Assembly: GCF_018343815.1 (NCBI RefSeq)
Contig: NZ_CP060791.1
Span: 16,112 to 80,111 of the forward strand
Length of the DNA stretch: 64,000 nucleotides
Source of the DNA: Chlamydia crocodili
Lineage (GTDB): Bacteria > Chlamydiota > Chlamydiia > Chlamydiales > Chlamydiaceae
Direction of reading: 5' to 3'
Made by a program: the position numbers and the translations under genes
The notes under the pieces: generated by a model
Seen by the model: only the letters and a program-made list of their open reading frames with translations
The model's database searches: none
What the model was told of the DNA's origin: nothing
Shown: in pieces, positions 26,913 through 36,885 of the stretch
How positions within the stretch are numbered: position 1 is the stretch's first letter
Layout of the letters: the number at the start of each line of letters is the position of its first letter

Positions 26913-29371
26913 AGAACAAAATTCACCAATCTATTAGGAACAAAAATTTCCTTTCTAATTTCTTTATCTTCTAGATATTTAGCGACAGCTTCTTTTGCTA
27001 AAGATAAGGCTTCTTCCTTAGAAGTTGATTTATCCATATTTAAACGCGCGCGTAGCTTCCCATTTACCTGTATTACAAATGTTACCGAAGTATCTTCTAA
27101 ATATTTAGGATCTACTTTCGGCCATCCTGCAGTATCTATACCAGGAGCGTAGCCTAAGACTACCCATAGCTCCTCACTAATGTGAGGGGCTATAGGAGCT
27201 AAAGCCTGTACAACCATAGCTAAAGCTGATTTAGGATAGACATCAAGCTTCACAAATTCATTTATAAACTCCATAAAAGAAGATGGAATAGTATTTAAAG
27301 ACATTTTTTCAATATCCTCACCTACACGATGCACTAATCTATACGCCAAAGCCATCCCTTTAGGACCATCGACATCTTGAACAGAAGATGATGTCACCAT
27401 TTCATAGAAACGGTTGAGAAAGCGTCTGCAGCCAGAAACACCTTGATTACACCAAAGCTTATTTTTATCTAAAGGTCCAGAAAACATTGCATACATACGT
27501 AATGCATCTGCACCAAATTCATCGATGAGGATTTGAGGATCCACTCCATTTAGCTTAGATTTAGACATCTTCTCCTGACGCACTTCTAATTCTTCTCCAG
27601 AAGTAGCCGTCCATATACCATTGTCTTCATGAGCATCTTCAGGGCAAACATAACCTTTGCCAGGAATCCGATAAGAAGTTGCCAGAACTAATCCTTGATT
27701 TATCAGCTTTTTAAATGGTTCTGCTGTGGAAACCATACCAGCTTCATAAAATACTCGATGCCAGAAACGAGAATATAATAGATGTAAAACAGCGTGCTCT
27801 GCACCGCCAATATATAGATCTACAGGCATCCAGTATCTTTCATTTTCATTAGACCAAGGAGCTTGAGAATTATGAGCATCACAAAAACGTAGGTAATACC
27901 AACACGATCCTGCCCATTGGGGCATAGTATGTGTCTCACGTCTGCCTAATCGGTTAGTTTTTATATCATGAATATCCACCCACTCTTTTACTTTTGCCAA
28001 AGGTCCCTGACCAAAACCTTCAGGACGATAATCCTGGACTTCAGGAGGCAATAAGGGAAGCTCATCGTCTTCTAAAGGACGACAAGTACCATCTTCAAAG
28101 TGAATAATAGGAATTGGCTCTCCCCAATACCTTTGTCGGGAAAACAACCAATCACGTAGCTTATAAGCAACTTTAGCTTCTCCTAAATTTTTCTTTTGCA
28201 AATAAGCAATTATGTAGTCTTTAGCCTCTTGATCCCTAAGACCATTTAAATGAAAGTCCCCATGGTTACTATGAATACAATATCCATCTTCATCAAGAAC
28301 CTCACAAATAGGTAAGGAGAAGGTTTCTGCGAATTCTCTATCTCTTTCGTCATGAGCAGGAACACCCATAACAACACCAGAGCCATAACCTAAAATCACA
28401 TAATCCGAAATCCAAATAGGAATATCCGCTCCAGTTATAGGATGTTTAGCATATGTTCCTGTAAACACTCCGCTTTTTACCTTAGTCTCACTTATACGAT
28501 CTCTTTCACTTTTACTTTGAGCATAACGAATATAGCCCTCCGCAGCTTCACGCTGATTCTCAGAAATTAATTGATTAACCTCAGGATGCTCTGGAGCAAT
28601 TACTAAAAATGATACACCGCATATGGTGTCTGGACGCGTTGTAAATACCTCTAAAACACTTTCTTTATTTACCTTAAAACGTACAAGAGCTCCTTCCGAC
28701 TTCCCTATCCAATTTCTCTGAAGCTGTTTAACATTTTCTGGCCAATCAAGAGCTTCTAAACCCTCCAAAAGCTGGTCTGAATAAGCCGTAATACGTAGAA
28801 TCCATTGGCGCAACATTCTGCGCTCTACAGGATACCCTCCTTCTACAGACAAACCATTTTCTACTTCTTCATTGGATAGAACTGTTCCCAGCTCGGGACA
28901 ATAATTGACCGCCATATCTGCCATATAGGCAAGACCTTTTTTATAAAGAAAAAGAAATAGTTTTTGTGTCCAACGATAGTAATCCGGATCACTAGTGGCG
29001 AACTCTCTACTCTCGTCATAAGAGAATCCCATAGCAGAAAGCTGCTTTCTAAAATTTTCTATGTTCTTCTGTGTAGTTTCTCTAGGATGCGTACCTGTCC
29101 TAACAGCATACTGTTCTGCAGGCAATCCAAAACTATCCCAACCCATAGGATGTAAAACTGAGTATCCCTTAGCTCTTTTATACCGAGCTACAATATCTGT
29201 AGCGGTATAACCTATCAAATGACCAACGTGTAATCCTGCTCCAGAAGGATAAGGAAACATATCTAATACATAATATTTTGGTTTATCACTAGCCTCATCT
29301 GCCTTGAAGCTTCTGTGCTCTTTCCAAAATTCCTGCCACTTTTTTTCTATTAAACTAGGATCGTACCGCAT
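26909..29371 (-). CDS. leuS: Leucyl-tRNA synthetase
   Basis: Class I aminoacyl-tRNA synthetase of 820 residues from the chosen start. The HIGH motif is H-V-G-H-L after P-S-G-A-G-L, KMSKS is in E-K-M-S-K-S-K-L-N-G, the editing domain has T-T-R-P-D-T and G-V-P-A-H-D-E-R-D, and W-A-G-S-C-W-Y-Y-L-R-F is present. The frame continues 22 residues upstream of 29371, but M-R-Y-D-P-S-L-I-E-K-K-W is the family start and has CAGGAT 5 bases before it. Translationally coupled to waaA downstream through an ATGA overlap. Divergent from the exported hydrolase gene. Confidence 0.97.
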   Translation of the reverse strand: MRYDPSLIEKKWQEFWKEHRSFKADEASDKPKYYVLDMFPYPSGAGLHVGHLIGYTATDIVARYKRAKGYSVLHPMGWDSFGLPAEQYAVRTGTHPRETTQKNIENFRKQLSAMGFSYDESREFATSDPDYYRWTQKLFLFLYKKGLAYMADMAVNYCPELGTVLSNEEVENGLSVEGGYPVERRMLRQWILRITAYSDQLLEGLEALDWPENVKQLQRNWIGKSEGALVRFKVNKESVLEVFTTRPDTICGVSFLVIAPEHPEVNQLISENQREAAEGYIRYAQSKSERDRISETKVKSGVFTGTYAKHPITGADIPIWISDYVILGYGSGVVMGVPAHDERDREFAETFSLPICEVLDEDGYCIHSNHGDFHLNGLRDQEAKDYIIAYLQKKNLGEAKVAYKLRDWLFSRQRYWGEPIPIIHFEDGTCRPLEDDELPLLPPEVQDYRPEGFGQGPLAKVKEWVDIHDIKTNRLGRRETHTMPQWAGSCWYYLRFCDAHNSQAPWSNENERYWMPVDLYIGGAEHAVLHLLYSRFWHRVFYEAGMVSTAEPFKKLINQGLVLATSYRIPGKGYVCPEDAHEDNGIWTATSGEELEVRQEKMSKSKLNGVDPQILIDEFGADALRMYAMFSGPLDKNKLWCNQGVSGCRRFLNRFYEMVTSSSVQDVDGPKGMALAYRLVHRVGEDIEKMSLNTIPSSFMEFINEFVKLDVYPKSALAMVVQALAPIAPHISEELWVVLGYAPGIDTAGWPKVDPKYLEDTSVTFVIQVNGKLRARLNMDKSTSKEEALSLAKEAVAKYLEDKEIRKEIFVPNRLVNFVL

Positions 29372-29529
29372 AATATCCTGACAAAGAGATCTTTTTAAAA
29401 TAAAGGCTAGTGTATCGCTCACTTGATGAAAAGACAAGTATCTTCTATATGAGAGGTCATAAAAGATTAAAAATTTTTATAAAAAACAACTTATGTTATA
29501 GTTTTGACCCGCTTTTCCTTTTCGCCCCA

Positions 29530-29558
29530 TTGACAAAAAAAATATAAAACCCTATTTT
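29530..29558 (+). promoter_or_regulatory. Sigma66-type promoter for the exported hydrolase
   Basis: A perfect TTGACA (29530-29535), a 17-base A/T-rich spacer and TATTTT (29553-29558) lie about 28 bases before the ATG at 29586. This is the best-matching -35 I noticed in the window. Confidence 0.65.
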
Positions 29559-29585
29559 AATTATCTTTTAGTTAGGTTGTCTTCC

Positions 29586-30545
29586 ATGTTAGTTAAAATG
29601 CGTAAACTATCCGCATTTATTTTTTTGTTTTTCATAATAGCAAACGCATCCTATGCTGAAGCCGTTAAAATCCCTGGATTCCCAGAAATCCCCGACACCC
29701 TACTTATTATCAATAAAACAAAGACTCCGAAAAATGAAATCTGTCGGGCGATCAACATACAAAGTGGTGAGCATAATCTTGTAGGAACGCTACACTTACC
29801 CACAACTCCAATGCCGAAAGGCGGTTATCCTATGGTTATCCTATTCCACGGGTTCCGAGGTAGCACAGTCGGAGGATTAACAGGATCTTATAGAAAAATC
29901 GCTCGCTCCTTAGCTCAAGCAGGAATTGCTAGTGTACGCTTTGACATGGCTGGTTGTGGCAACAGCGAAGGTATTGCTACCGAAGTACCTATTAGAACCT
30001 ACTTAAGAAATGGCGAAGATATTCTTTATACTTTTATACAGTATCCTGAAATCAATCCACATAGATTAGGTATTGCGGGTTTCTCCCTGGGTTGTCACAC
30101 AGCATTTCATTTAGCAAGTTTTTATAACCCTAAACAGTTTCACATTCGCGCCATAAGTATTTGGGCACCAGTTGCAGACGGAGCTATTTTATTTAAAGAA
30201 ATGTATGAAGCTGTAAAAAATAATACTAATATCGTGGGCAATCTTGGAAAAGATTTTGGATTTGGTCCAGCGCCTCTAGTGGTATGTGAAGAGGATGTGA
30301 AAGATTTTCTTTCCCTTCAAGACCATATTGTTTTAAATTCTCTACCTGTAAGAATACCTATTCTGCATTTACAGGGTCTTGAGGATAATTTAGTTTCACT
30401 AACGCAGCGGGATCTATTTAAAAATACCGCTCCCGGGAATACAGAATTTAAAACTTATGAAAATACTGACCATAATTTGGGCTCATCTCCATATTTAGCA
30501 GTTATTATTAACGATATTGTCGAGTATTTTCAATCTACTTTATAA
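29586..30545 (+). CDS. Exported alpha/beta hydrolase
   Basis: About 319 residues with a signal peptide (roughly 1-24, ending A-S-Y-A) and an alpha/beta hydrolase domain. The oxyanion site is L-F-H-G-F-R-G-S, followed by F-D-M-A-G-C-G-N-S-E-G, nucleophile G-F-S-L-G-C, acid in L-E-D-N-L-V, and base in T-D-H-N-L-G. It should act in the periplasm or beyond. It resembles the cytoplasmic hydrolase at 22.9 kb. A TTG 9 bases upstream is in frame, but the ATG at 29586 has AGG about 9 bases before it. It matches the position of CT149 beside mhpA. Substrate unknown. Confidence 0.85.
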   Translation: MLVKMRKLSAFIFLFFIIANASYAEAVKIPGFPEIPDTLLIINKTKTPKNEICRAINIQSGEHNLVGTLHLPTTPMPKGGYPMVILFHGFRGSTVGGLTGSYRKIARSLAQAGIASVRFDMAGCGNSEGIATEVPIRTYLRNGEDILYTFIQYPEINPHRLGIAGFSLGCHTAFHLASFYNPKQFHIRAISIWAPVADGAILFKEMYEAVKNNTNIVGNLGKDFGFGPAPLVVCEEDVKDFLSLQDHIVLNSLPVRIPILHLQGLEDNLVSLTQRDLFKNTAPGNTEFKTYENTDHNLGSSPYLAVIINDIVEYFQSTL

Positions 30546-30690
30546 ACATATATGATCTAGTGTGCATATCTAAAAATACTTCTCGGGAAGAAATAGGGTA
30601 ACAAGCTTTTTCATATCATTACCTGCTTGATTCATCTGATCCTTTTCCCTATACTAGGTTTATTCGTGTCTTCTACTTATAGAGATCGAT

Positions 30691-32211
30691 ATGACAGATG
30701 TATTAGTCATAGGTGCAAACCCCACGGGTCTCATTTTAGCAAACATGCTGATTCAGCACGGCATTCTTGCAAAAGTTATAGACCATCGAGATTCCTCGGA
30801 CGATCCCGATCTTATAGACTGTAGGGAATTGCCTATTGTTTTATCTTGTTCTTCTCTAGAACTCTTAGACAACGCAGGCCTATTAGATAATTTCATAGAA
30901 AAGGGTTATAAACTCTTCGGCGCTCGTTATCATTGGAAGAAACGCACGGTCTTGTTTAAATTTAACCAAGCATCGGAATCGCGTTTTCCTTTTGCTTTAT
31001 CGACCTCTTATCAAGAACTAACGAAGCACCTCATCCATAAGTTTGAAGCACAAGGTGGGATTATACATTGGGGTACACGCCCCGTTACTTTGGTAGACAA
31101 TAGCATCTTCATTGAAAGCACTAAGACATCACAAAATTTCGAGAATCGAGAAATTTATAATCCTAAGTGGGTAATTGCTGCCGAAGCTGATGCTGATCCT
31201 GATATTCGAGATCTTTTTAAAACCCAGCTAAAACTACGCAAACAAGCAAAAGAAGTTCTTTTTGTTCACTGTGATGAAGGTGAACCTTTTGAAGAAAGCC
31301 ATATCCACCTTGTTCCCAGCTCAAAAAGTTTCTTGAATTTTGTCTTTTATAATCATGAGAAGGGATCCAAGCAACTTTGCTTAACAAATACTTCCTATCC
31401 CCTCTCAGTTAAACACAAACAAAAGCTTCTCTATAACTATAATCTTGCTGTTGCGGATGAATATTATCATATAAAATCTGTTTTCCATCAGTATCCTACG
31501 GACTACAGCAATTTCCTATTTGTTGGGAACCTGGCTAATAACTTGAATTTCTCTTATCTTACGGGAATAAATTCGAATATCCATGCTGCCTTTAACTTAA
31601 CGTGGAAGCTTATTCCTGTTGTAAAAAAGGCTGCCTCAAAATACCTGATAACAGCTAAAGAAAATGAAAGTGGGAACATTCTTCCCCATCTTAGTGAGAA
31701 AAGACAAAGACGCGCTAAAAATCTATTGTTTTCCAATCTTTATGCACCAGCCCTTATGTATTATTTCTTAAAGGGCTGCCGCCAATTAGATGTTTCTGGA
31801 GGAGAGTATTACTACCCTCCGCACAAGGCATTGAAATATCAAAATAGCGATATTATTAAAATGTCTTCTCAAGATAAAGAAGTTCTTGGGCCCGGACCTG
31901 GAATGCGTGCTATTAACGCTCAGCTTGAAAACGGGGGTTATTTATTAGATGGTTTGAAGAGCACCAAGCATCTTCTGATCTTCTTTAAAGAACGTAATGA
32001 CCTAGAACAGGCCCTCAAAGAAGAGTATGGGGAATGGTTAGAGGTAATTGTTACCAAAGATCAAAAGATTTTGAATCTCTATCATGCAAATCCGGATTCG
32101 TTATTTATCATCCGTCCCGATTGCTATATCGGTTATAGGACACATAAGTTCAAATTACACGAGCTTATTTCCTATTTATTGCGGATATTTGCTGCTGAGA
32201 AAATAGATTAA
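30691..32211 (+). CDS. Degenerate FAD-dependent monooxygenase homologue (MhpA-like)
   Basis: A 506-residue homologue of aromatic-ring hydroxylases (C. trachomatis CT148, often named mhpA). The dinucleotide fold is V-L-V-I-G-A-N-P-T-G-L, with the second Gly of GxGxxG replaced. The mid DG region is I-A-A-E-A-D-A-D-P-D-I-R. The usual G-D-A-A-H motif reads G-N-L-A-N, while the following N-L-T-W-K-L is kept. So the fold is clear but all three FAD-contact motifs deviate. No aromatic catabolic genes accompany it, making classical phenol hydroxylation unlikely. It lies 145 bases after the hydrolase and is convergent with the large Inc-like gene. The name mhpA is inherited annotation, not a demonstrated function. 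Confidence 0.8.
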   Translation: MTDVLVIGANPTGLILANMLIQHGILAKVIDHRDSSDDPDLIDCRELPIVLSCSSLELLDNAGLLDNFIEKGYKLFGARYHWKKRTVLFKFNQASESRFPFALSTSYQELTKHLIHKFEAQGGIIHWGTRPVTLVDNSIFIESTKTSQNFENREIYNPKWVIAAEADADPDIRDLFKTQLKLRKQAKEVLFVHCDEGEPFEESHIHLVPSSKSFLNFVFYNHEKGSKQLCLTNTSYPLSVKHKQKLLYNYNLAVADEYYHIKSVFHQYPTDYSNFLFVGNLANNLNFSYLTGINSNIHAAFNLTWKLIPVVKKAASKYLITAKENESGNILPHLSEKRQRRAKNLLFSNLYAPALMYYFLKGCRQLDVSGGEYYYPPHKALKYQNSDIIKMSSQDKEVLGPGPGMRAINAQLENGGYLLDGLKSTKHLLIFFKERNDLEQALKEEYGEWLEVIVTKDQKILNLYHANPDSLFIIRPDCYIGYRTHKFKLHELISYLLRIFAAEKID

Positions 32212-32216
32212 GAGAA

Positions 32217-32254
32217 TACTGTATCTGAAAATTTCTGGCTTTCCAGATACAGTA
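32217..32254. terminator. Bidirectional hairpin between convergent genes
   Basis: A perfect 11-bp stem (32217-32227 with 32244-32254) with a 16-base loop lies between the convergent mhpA-like gene and the large Inc-like gene. No strong T-run follows on either strand, but the placement suggests a shared terminator. Confidence 0.55.
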
Positions 32255-32271
32255 AACTCCCTTTTCTTTAC

Positions 32272-35200
32272 CTAATTATCAATCTCATCTGAGAATAATC
32301 TATCTCGAAGTGAGACTTTCTCTTGAATTAGTTGTTGTTTTCTTTTCTGCAAATCTTGAAGTATCTGCGATAAATTTCGTAGTTCATCCTCCCAGTCTGC
32401 ACGACTTTGGACGAACATCTTATCCTTCTCTTCAACTACACTGGAAACTTTGATAAGCTGTTTCTGTATTTCCTTGACATTCTGTATCTTTTGCGTAGTC
32501 AATAAAGCTTGAACTTTGAAATTCTTTATTATACGCATTAAAATGTGCTTAGGAAGCTTCACTAGTTCCCCATACAGATCGCGCAGCTTCTCTTGACTAT
32601 CGGAAGAACTAGAGCTATCATAAGCTCGAATACCCTCTAATACACTAGAAATCAGACTTTTATTTTCTGTCTTTTCGACTTTCTTATTTATCCAATTATC
32701 GATTCGTTTAAGCGCTAAAGAGCATAAATCATGGCGACCGACAGTGATATTGATTCCAACGATCTCCTGAAGAGATTGTTTCTCTCTCATCATTTGCGCA
32801 CTTTTAATAAAGTTCTCATCTCCTAATAATGTTCCGTAAGCTAATGGAGATAATTGCCTTTCTAGATCTAGGTAGGAAGAAAGAAGTCTTTTGGCCTTTT
32901 TATACTCTTCAGAAGAAATCTCATCTCCTGAATCCATCTTCATTTTGAGAAGTCGAAGCTCTCCTAAAGCATCTTGAGCCATAGAACTTCCTTTCCCGTA
33001 GATAGTAGAGGAAGAAAACTCTAAGAACGGAGAGATATAACTCACACCTAAGAAATCCAAAGCTCTCTTACGCACTTCGAGCTCTTGCTCACCAACTACA
33101 GATCTTTGAGACATAAAACGTGGTCGTTGCGATCCTACATTTTCACCGGGTAGAGAAGCTGCCCTAGCAAGCTGAAAGCGAGAAAGCTGATCTCTACGTG
33201 TTTGGTCTAACCTTACGTCATTATTTCCTAAACATGCAGACACTTCTAACGCATCTTGGAGATCTTGCAGATTTCCTCTATCAGCAGCTTCTTGAACCAA
33301 ATTGTCAAAGAGCTTCTTGGCCTCTCGCACATCATTAGCGCTGGTATTCGAATTATGGATTTTAAACATTAACTGAGTGAGAACATCAAGCTTACTATTA
33401 ATTTCCTGAGGATTCGTTTGTGCAGCAGGCACTTGGGATAGTGCTTGAGTAAACATATCTACTATTCCCTGGCTCTCAACAAGATTTTTCTCCAAAACAG
33501 GAAATTGTGCTTTAGCCTCCTCAAATTGCTTTTGCAACTGATTACGATAAGCAGATTGCTGCTCATAACGTGTCATCTCAACATTGTAACGGAGACGATA
33601 ATCTACTATCTTATTCTCTTCTTCCTCTATGCGGGAAATATCCACTGTAATCTGATCTAAACGATGCTGACGTGCAGCTATACTAGCTTCTCTAGTAGAA
33701 TCTGAGGATTTTGCAACCACTCTATTTATTACAGAATCTTGTTCTTGTTGGGAGGAAGCGTCAGATTGTGCTTCTTGAGGAACTTCTGTGGCAGACTTTT
33801 TACGATGTATAATACTTTGAAGATCAGTAGTTCCAAAACGTTTTTTAATGCTTTTATCTAAAGATTTCGAAGAATTTTTAAGTTCTTTGATCGATTTTTT
33901 GAAATCGTCCTTCTTATCAATAGGAGAACCGTCTAGATCCTTAATAATCCCTCTAGCCCAAGCCTGCTCATAACCTTCCAACTGTAAAATATCTTGAATT
34001 TGAGAAAGACGCTGAACATCTGGATTATCAAATTCTGAAGTAAGAATTTTTGTCGAGGGAAGCATATCTTTTGCCAATGATGTCGCACGCACATCAAAAG
34101 TCTTTTTCTCGATCATATGATTAAAGAACATTGGAATGATCTGCAAAACAAGAGCAACGGCACTAATACCTACGGGCAACCATACCATCTGGAGTGATAG
34201 TAGGGATAAACTGACAATAAGAAGAATCAAACCCGAAACGAACATGACAATAGACTGTCCCATGTTCCATTTACTGGCGATTTTTTGTACCTGCTTTAAG
34301 AAACTATCTAAATCTTTATTACGTGTTTCCCAGAAACTCTTCCCGACTTTCTGAGCATCTCTAACCGTCTGCATAGTACTTTCTGCAGCTTCTCTTTGCT
34401 CCATAGCTGATGCGCTAGCAATACCCTCACTACGTGCTGATAATAATTTTTCTAAATCTCCTAATTTAGTAGATTTAGGACTATGCATCACTGAAAATAG
34501 ATGGTTAGAGGCACGAATTACCTCTTCAACAGCAATGTTATCAGGATCATTTAAAGACTGCTCTAAATCCCCCATACCTCCAAGAAGAGCCTGTATCTGA
34601 TTAATACCATCATCAAGCAACGTAGTGATACTTTCCTGGGATCCTGGATACTGTCCTTTAATCGCGGCTGTGAGCTCTGCAGCTTTTTTCTTAGAGGCAG
34701 CTTTTAAAGAAGACTCTTTGCTAGTAATTGCCTGTAATAGCATGGAGTTCCCTGAAGTACCTTCAGTTTGAATTCTTTGTCCTACGGCTTGAATATCAGG
34801 AATTATGCTGTCTAATTCGTTAATTAGGGTTTTAAACTCTTCGGACCACGCGGTGATCTCTTCTTTAGTAGGAAGATTTTGAGAACCTCCAAGAGCACCA
34901 TAGGTAGTATCTAAAAAGTTACGACAACCATCTATGAAACCTCTAACATCAGAGGCCCGATGATGTGTTTTCCACAATTTATCAATTTCAGACTCTATCG
35001 TAGAATAACTTTCAGAAAAGTCATTCATTAAGACTCGGGTCATCTTATAACTTTTAAAGTTATTATACTTCTCGCTCCACTGTTCGACCTTCTGTCGTGC
35101 TTTTTCTAAATCTTGTTTAATCCTATGCTTTTCTTTAAGAATCTCTTCTATAGATTTCGTAGATACAGCTCCCCAGCTATCTCTATTTACTAAGTTTAAT

Positions 35201-36723
35201 AGCTGATCTATAGAACTTAAAATCCTAATGCGTTGATTATCGGGGTGCCTTTGGATAGCCTTCTCCATATCCATGCGGACAAACTTTCCAAGCTGTATAC
35301 ATTTATAGATCTTATCAAATAGAGGACTCAAATTCCCTAAGCTTGCAAGATATCCGATAAACTCTCTTTCTACTTTATTCAACAAATCTGAAGGATTCGC
35401 GTGCTTATTCCCTAAGGATTTACACATCTTCTTGAACTCTGTTTCTATAGATGCTTCAAGATCTACTTTCATTCTATTTACATTTGCCAAATTCTCAGAT
35501 TGATGTTCTGTGATAATAGCCTCAAGCTGAATAAGGATATTTCTCACCATAGCCTGGCGAGGTTTATCTATTCCCTCATGAATATTAAGCTTATTTGCAC
35601 CTGCTATAATTTTCTTATGTAGATCGGGATCTGCAGGGTTTCCAGCTAAGGTACAAACATCCGTTTTCCAATTTTCAAAATGCACTACCCAATCTGCAAG
35701 GTGCACTTTATTGACATGGTTTTGTAGCTTTGAGAACATATCTAAGGTAACATCAATAGTTTGTCGTTCCTGAGATAAATATAACCGTGTTGCGGGAGAG
35801 ACATCATATAACCAAGAGGAAAGCGTCTTACTATGTAAATACGTACGCTCATATTGATCGATAGATTGGCGGATCTCTAAACCAACTCTATTCCCGAATC
35901 CACAGATGCTCATTAAAGATTTAGCAAGATCTATGAAATCCATTCCCGGAAGTAATGAGGGTAAATCCACCCCAGTCTCTTGCAGAGCAGAGTTAGAAAG
36001 ACCTCGCAAAGCTGCATAAGCAGAATTATTTTTTAATAATTCTACTTTAGCATTCAATACATCGGTAAGACGTTTTTGCCACGCCGCATCATTGACATTA
36101 TCCACGCCTAAAAGTGCTTCACACTGATAACGTGAGTTTATTTCCCCTGATAAACCTATATTCTGATCTAAAGAGGCTCCCCCATCAAACGAATTTTGAT
36201 GCATATCTGGACGCAATTGAGCGAGTAGCTTTTCTTTTAACGATCCCCCTTTAGGAAGCTCAACATGATACTTAGATAAAGTAGAGCTTTTGAGATCCGG
36301 ATGTTTGCTAAATAAATGTCTACGATAGACTTGTAGAGAACGATATTTTAACCTTATTTCCTCACAACGAGATCTTAGCTTATTGGTGACAGCTGCGCTA
36401 ACTAAGGACACCCCTAAAGTAATCACAATAGGAATCCACATAGATACATTGAAAACCATAGCTACTGGAATGACAAAGAGAATCGCCATCCCAATCACTG
36501 TCAAAATAACAAGAGCAATCTTATATAAACGCATCTTCTTCAGATCCGTCTGATCCATAGAAGAGATCTCTCCCTCTACAGTATCTAAAAGAGCTTGTTG
36601 AGTGGTTAGAGAAGCACGAAGCCCCGTAGCCTCTGGGCTCAATGGAGACGGTGGCGGTGGAGGGGAAGAAGACAGCTCCTGAGGGGTTTGATTAGTATCT
36701 CCATTGGCTAGGAAAATAGACAC
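32272..36723 (-). CDS. Giant Inc-like coiled-coil protein (CT147 homologue)
   Basis: A 1483-residue protein. The N-terminus has a proline tract (five Pro, residues 21-25). A bilobed hydrophobic hairpin follows at about 66-113, then a long helical and coiled-coil region, a second bilobed hairpin at about 820-865, and another coiled-coil domain rich in Q, K, E to the end. Bilobed hydrophobic domains mark inclusion-membrane proteins secreted by type III secretion. CT147 has been likened to early endosome antigen 1 (established in the literature from memory). The GTG start at 36723 has GAGG 6 bases upstream. It is probably host-facing and may tether vesicles, which is inference. No enzymatic motif seen. 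Confidence 0.82.
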   Translation of the reverse strand: MSIFLANGDTNQTPQELSSSPPPPPSPLSPEATGLRASLTTQQALLDTVEGEISSMDQTDLKKMRLYKIALVILTVIGMAILFVIPVAMVFNVSMWIPIVITLGVSLVSAAVTNKLRSRCEEIRLKYRSLQVYRRHLFSKHPDLKSSTLSKYHVELPKGGSLKEKLLAQLRPDMHQNSFDGGASLDQNIGLSGEINSRYQCEALLGVDNVNDAAWQKRLTDVLNAKVELLKNNSAYAALRGLSNSALQETGVDLPSLLPGMDFIDLAKSLMSICGFGNRVGLEIRQSIDQYERTYLHSKTLSSWLYDVSPATRLYLSQERQTIDVTLDMFSKLQNHVNKVHLADWVVHFENWKTDVCTLAGNPADPDLHKKIIAGANKLNIHEGIDKPRQAMVRNILIQLEAIITEHQSENLANVNRMKVDLEASIETEFKKMCKSLGNKHANPSDLLNKVEREFIGYLASLGNLSPLFDKIYKCIQLGKFVRMDMEKAIQRHPDNQRIRILSSIDQLLNLVNRDSWGAVSTKSIEEILKEKHRIKQDLEKARQKVEQWSEKYNNFKSYKMTRVLMNDFSESYSTIESEIDKLWKTHHRASDVRGFIDGCRNFLDTTYGALGGSQNLPTKEEITAWSEEFKTLINELDSIIPDIQAVGQRIQTEGTSGNSMLLQAITSKESSLKAASKKKAAELTAAIKGQYPGSQESITTLLDDGINQIQALLGGMGDLEQSLNDPDNIAVEEVIRASNHLFSVMHSPKSTKLGDLEKLLSARSEGIASASAMEQREAAESTMQTVRDAQKVGKSFWETRNKDLDSFLKQVQKIASKWNMGQSIVMFVSGLILLIVSLSLLSLQMVWLPVGISAVALVLQIIPMFFNHMIEKKTFDVRATSLAKDMLPSTKILTSEFDNPDVQRLSQIQDILQLEGYEQAWARGIIKDLDGSPIDKKDDFKKSIKELKNSSKSLDKSIKKRFGTTDLQSIIHRKKSATEVPQEAQSDASSQQEQDSVINRVVAKSSDSTREASIAARQHRLDQITVDISRIEEEENKIVDYRLRYNVEMTRYEQQSAYRNQLQKQFEEAKAQFPVLEKNLVESQGIVDMFTQALSQVPAAQTNPQEINSKLDVLTQLMFKIHNSNTSANDVREAKKLFDNLVQEAADRGNLQDLQDALEVSACLGNNDVRLDQTRRDQLSRFQLARAASLPGENVGSQRPRFMSQRSVVGEQELEVRKRALDFLGVSYISPFLEFSSSTIYGKGSSMAQDALGELRLLKMKMDSGDEISSEEYKKAKRLLSSYLDLERQLSPLAYGTLLGDENFIKSAQMMREKQSLQEIVGINITVGRHDLCSLALKRIDNWINKKVEKTENKSLISSVLEGIRAYDSSSSSDSQEKLRDLYGELVKLPKHILMRIIKNFKVQALLTTQKIQNVKEIQKQLIKVSSVVEEKDKMFVQSRADWEDELRNLSQILQDLQKRKQQLIQEKVSLRDRLFSDEIDN

Positions 36724-36776
36724 AGGCTACCTCGAGACATAATAATATTAGAAATATATTTAATTTTTAGATAAAC

Positions 36777-36805
36777 ATTATAACCTTATAAGAATTTATA
36801 TTAAA
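36777..36805 (-). promoter_or_regulatory. Candidate promoter for the giant Inc-like gene
   Basis: On the minus strand, TTTAAT (36800-36805), a 17-base spacer and a perfect TATAAT (36777-36782) lie about 54 bases upstream of the GTG start. The -10 is perfect and the -35 weak. Confidence 0.45.
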
Positions 36806-36885
36806 TCATATAAGAGTAAAACCGAGATGTTATTTTACTTAATAATGAAAGTTAAGAACTTAACAAAAAGATAAAAAGTGTGATT

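Noticed and set aside
30627..30824. 65-codon frame overlapping the start of the mhpA-like gene
   Set aside because: Arginine/histidine-rich shadow; the overlapping frame has clear homology.
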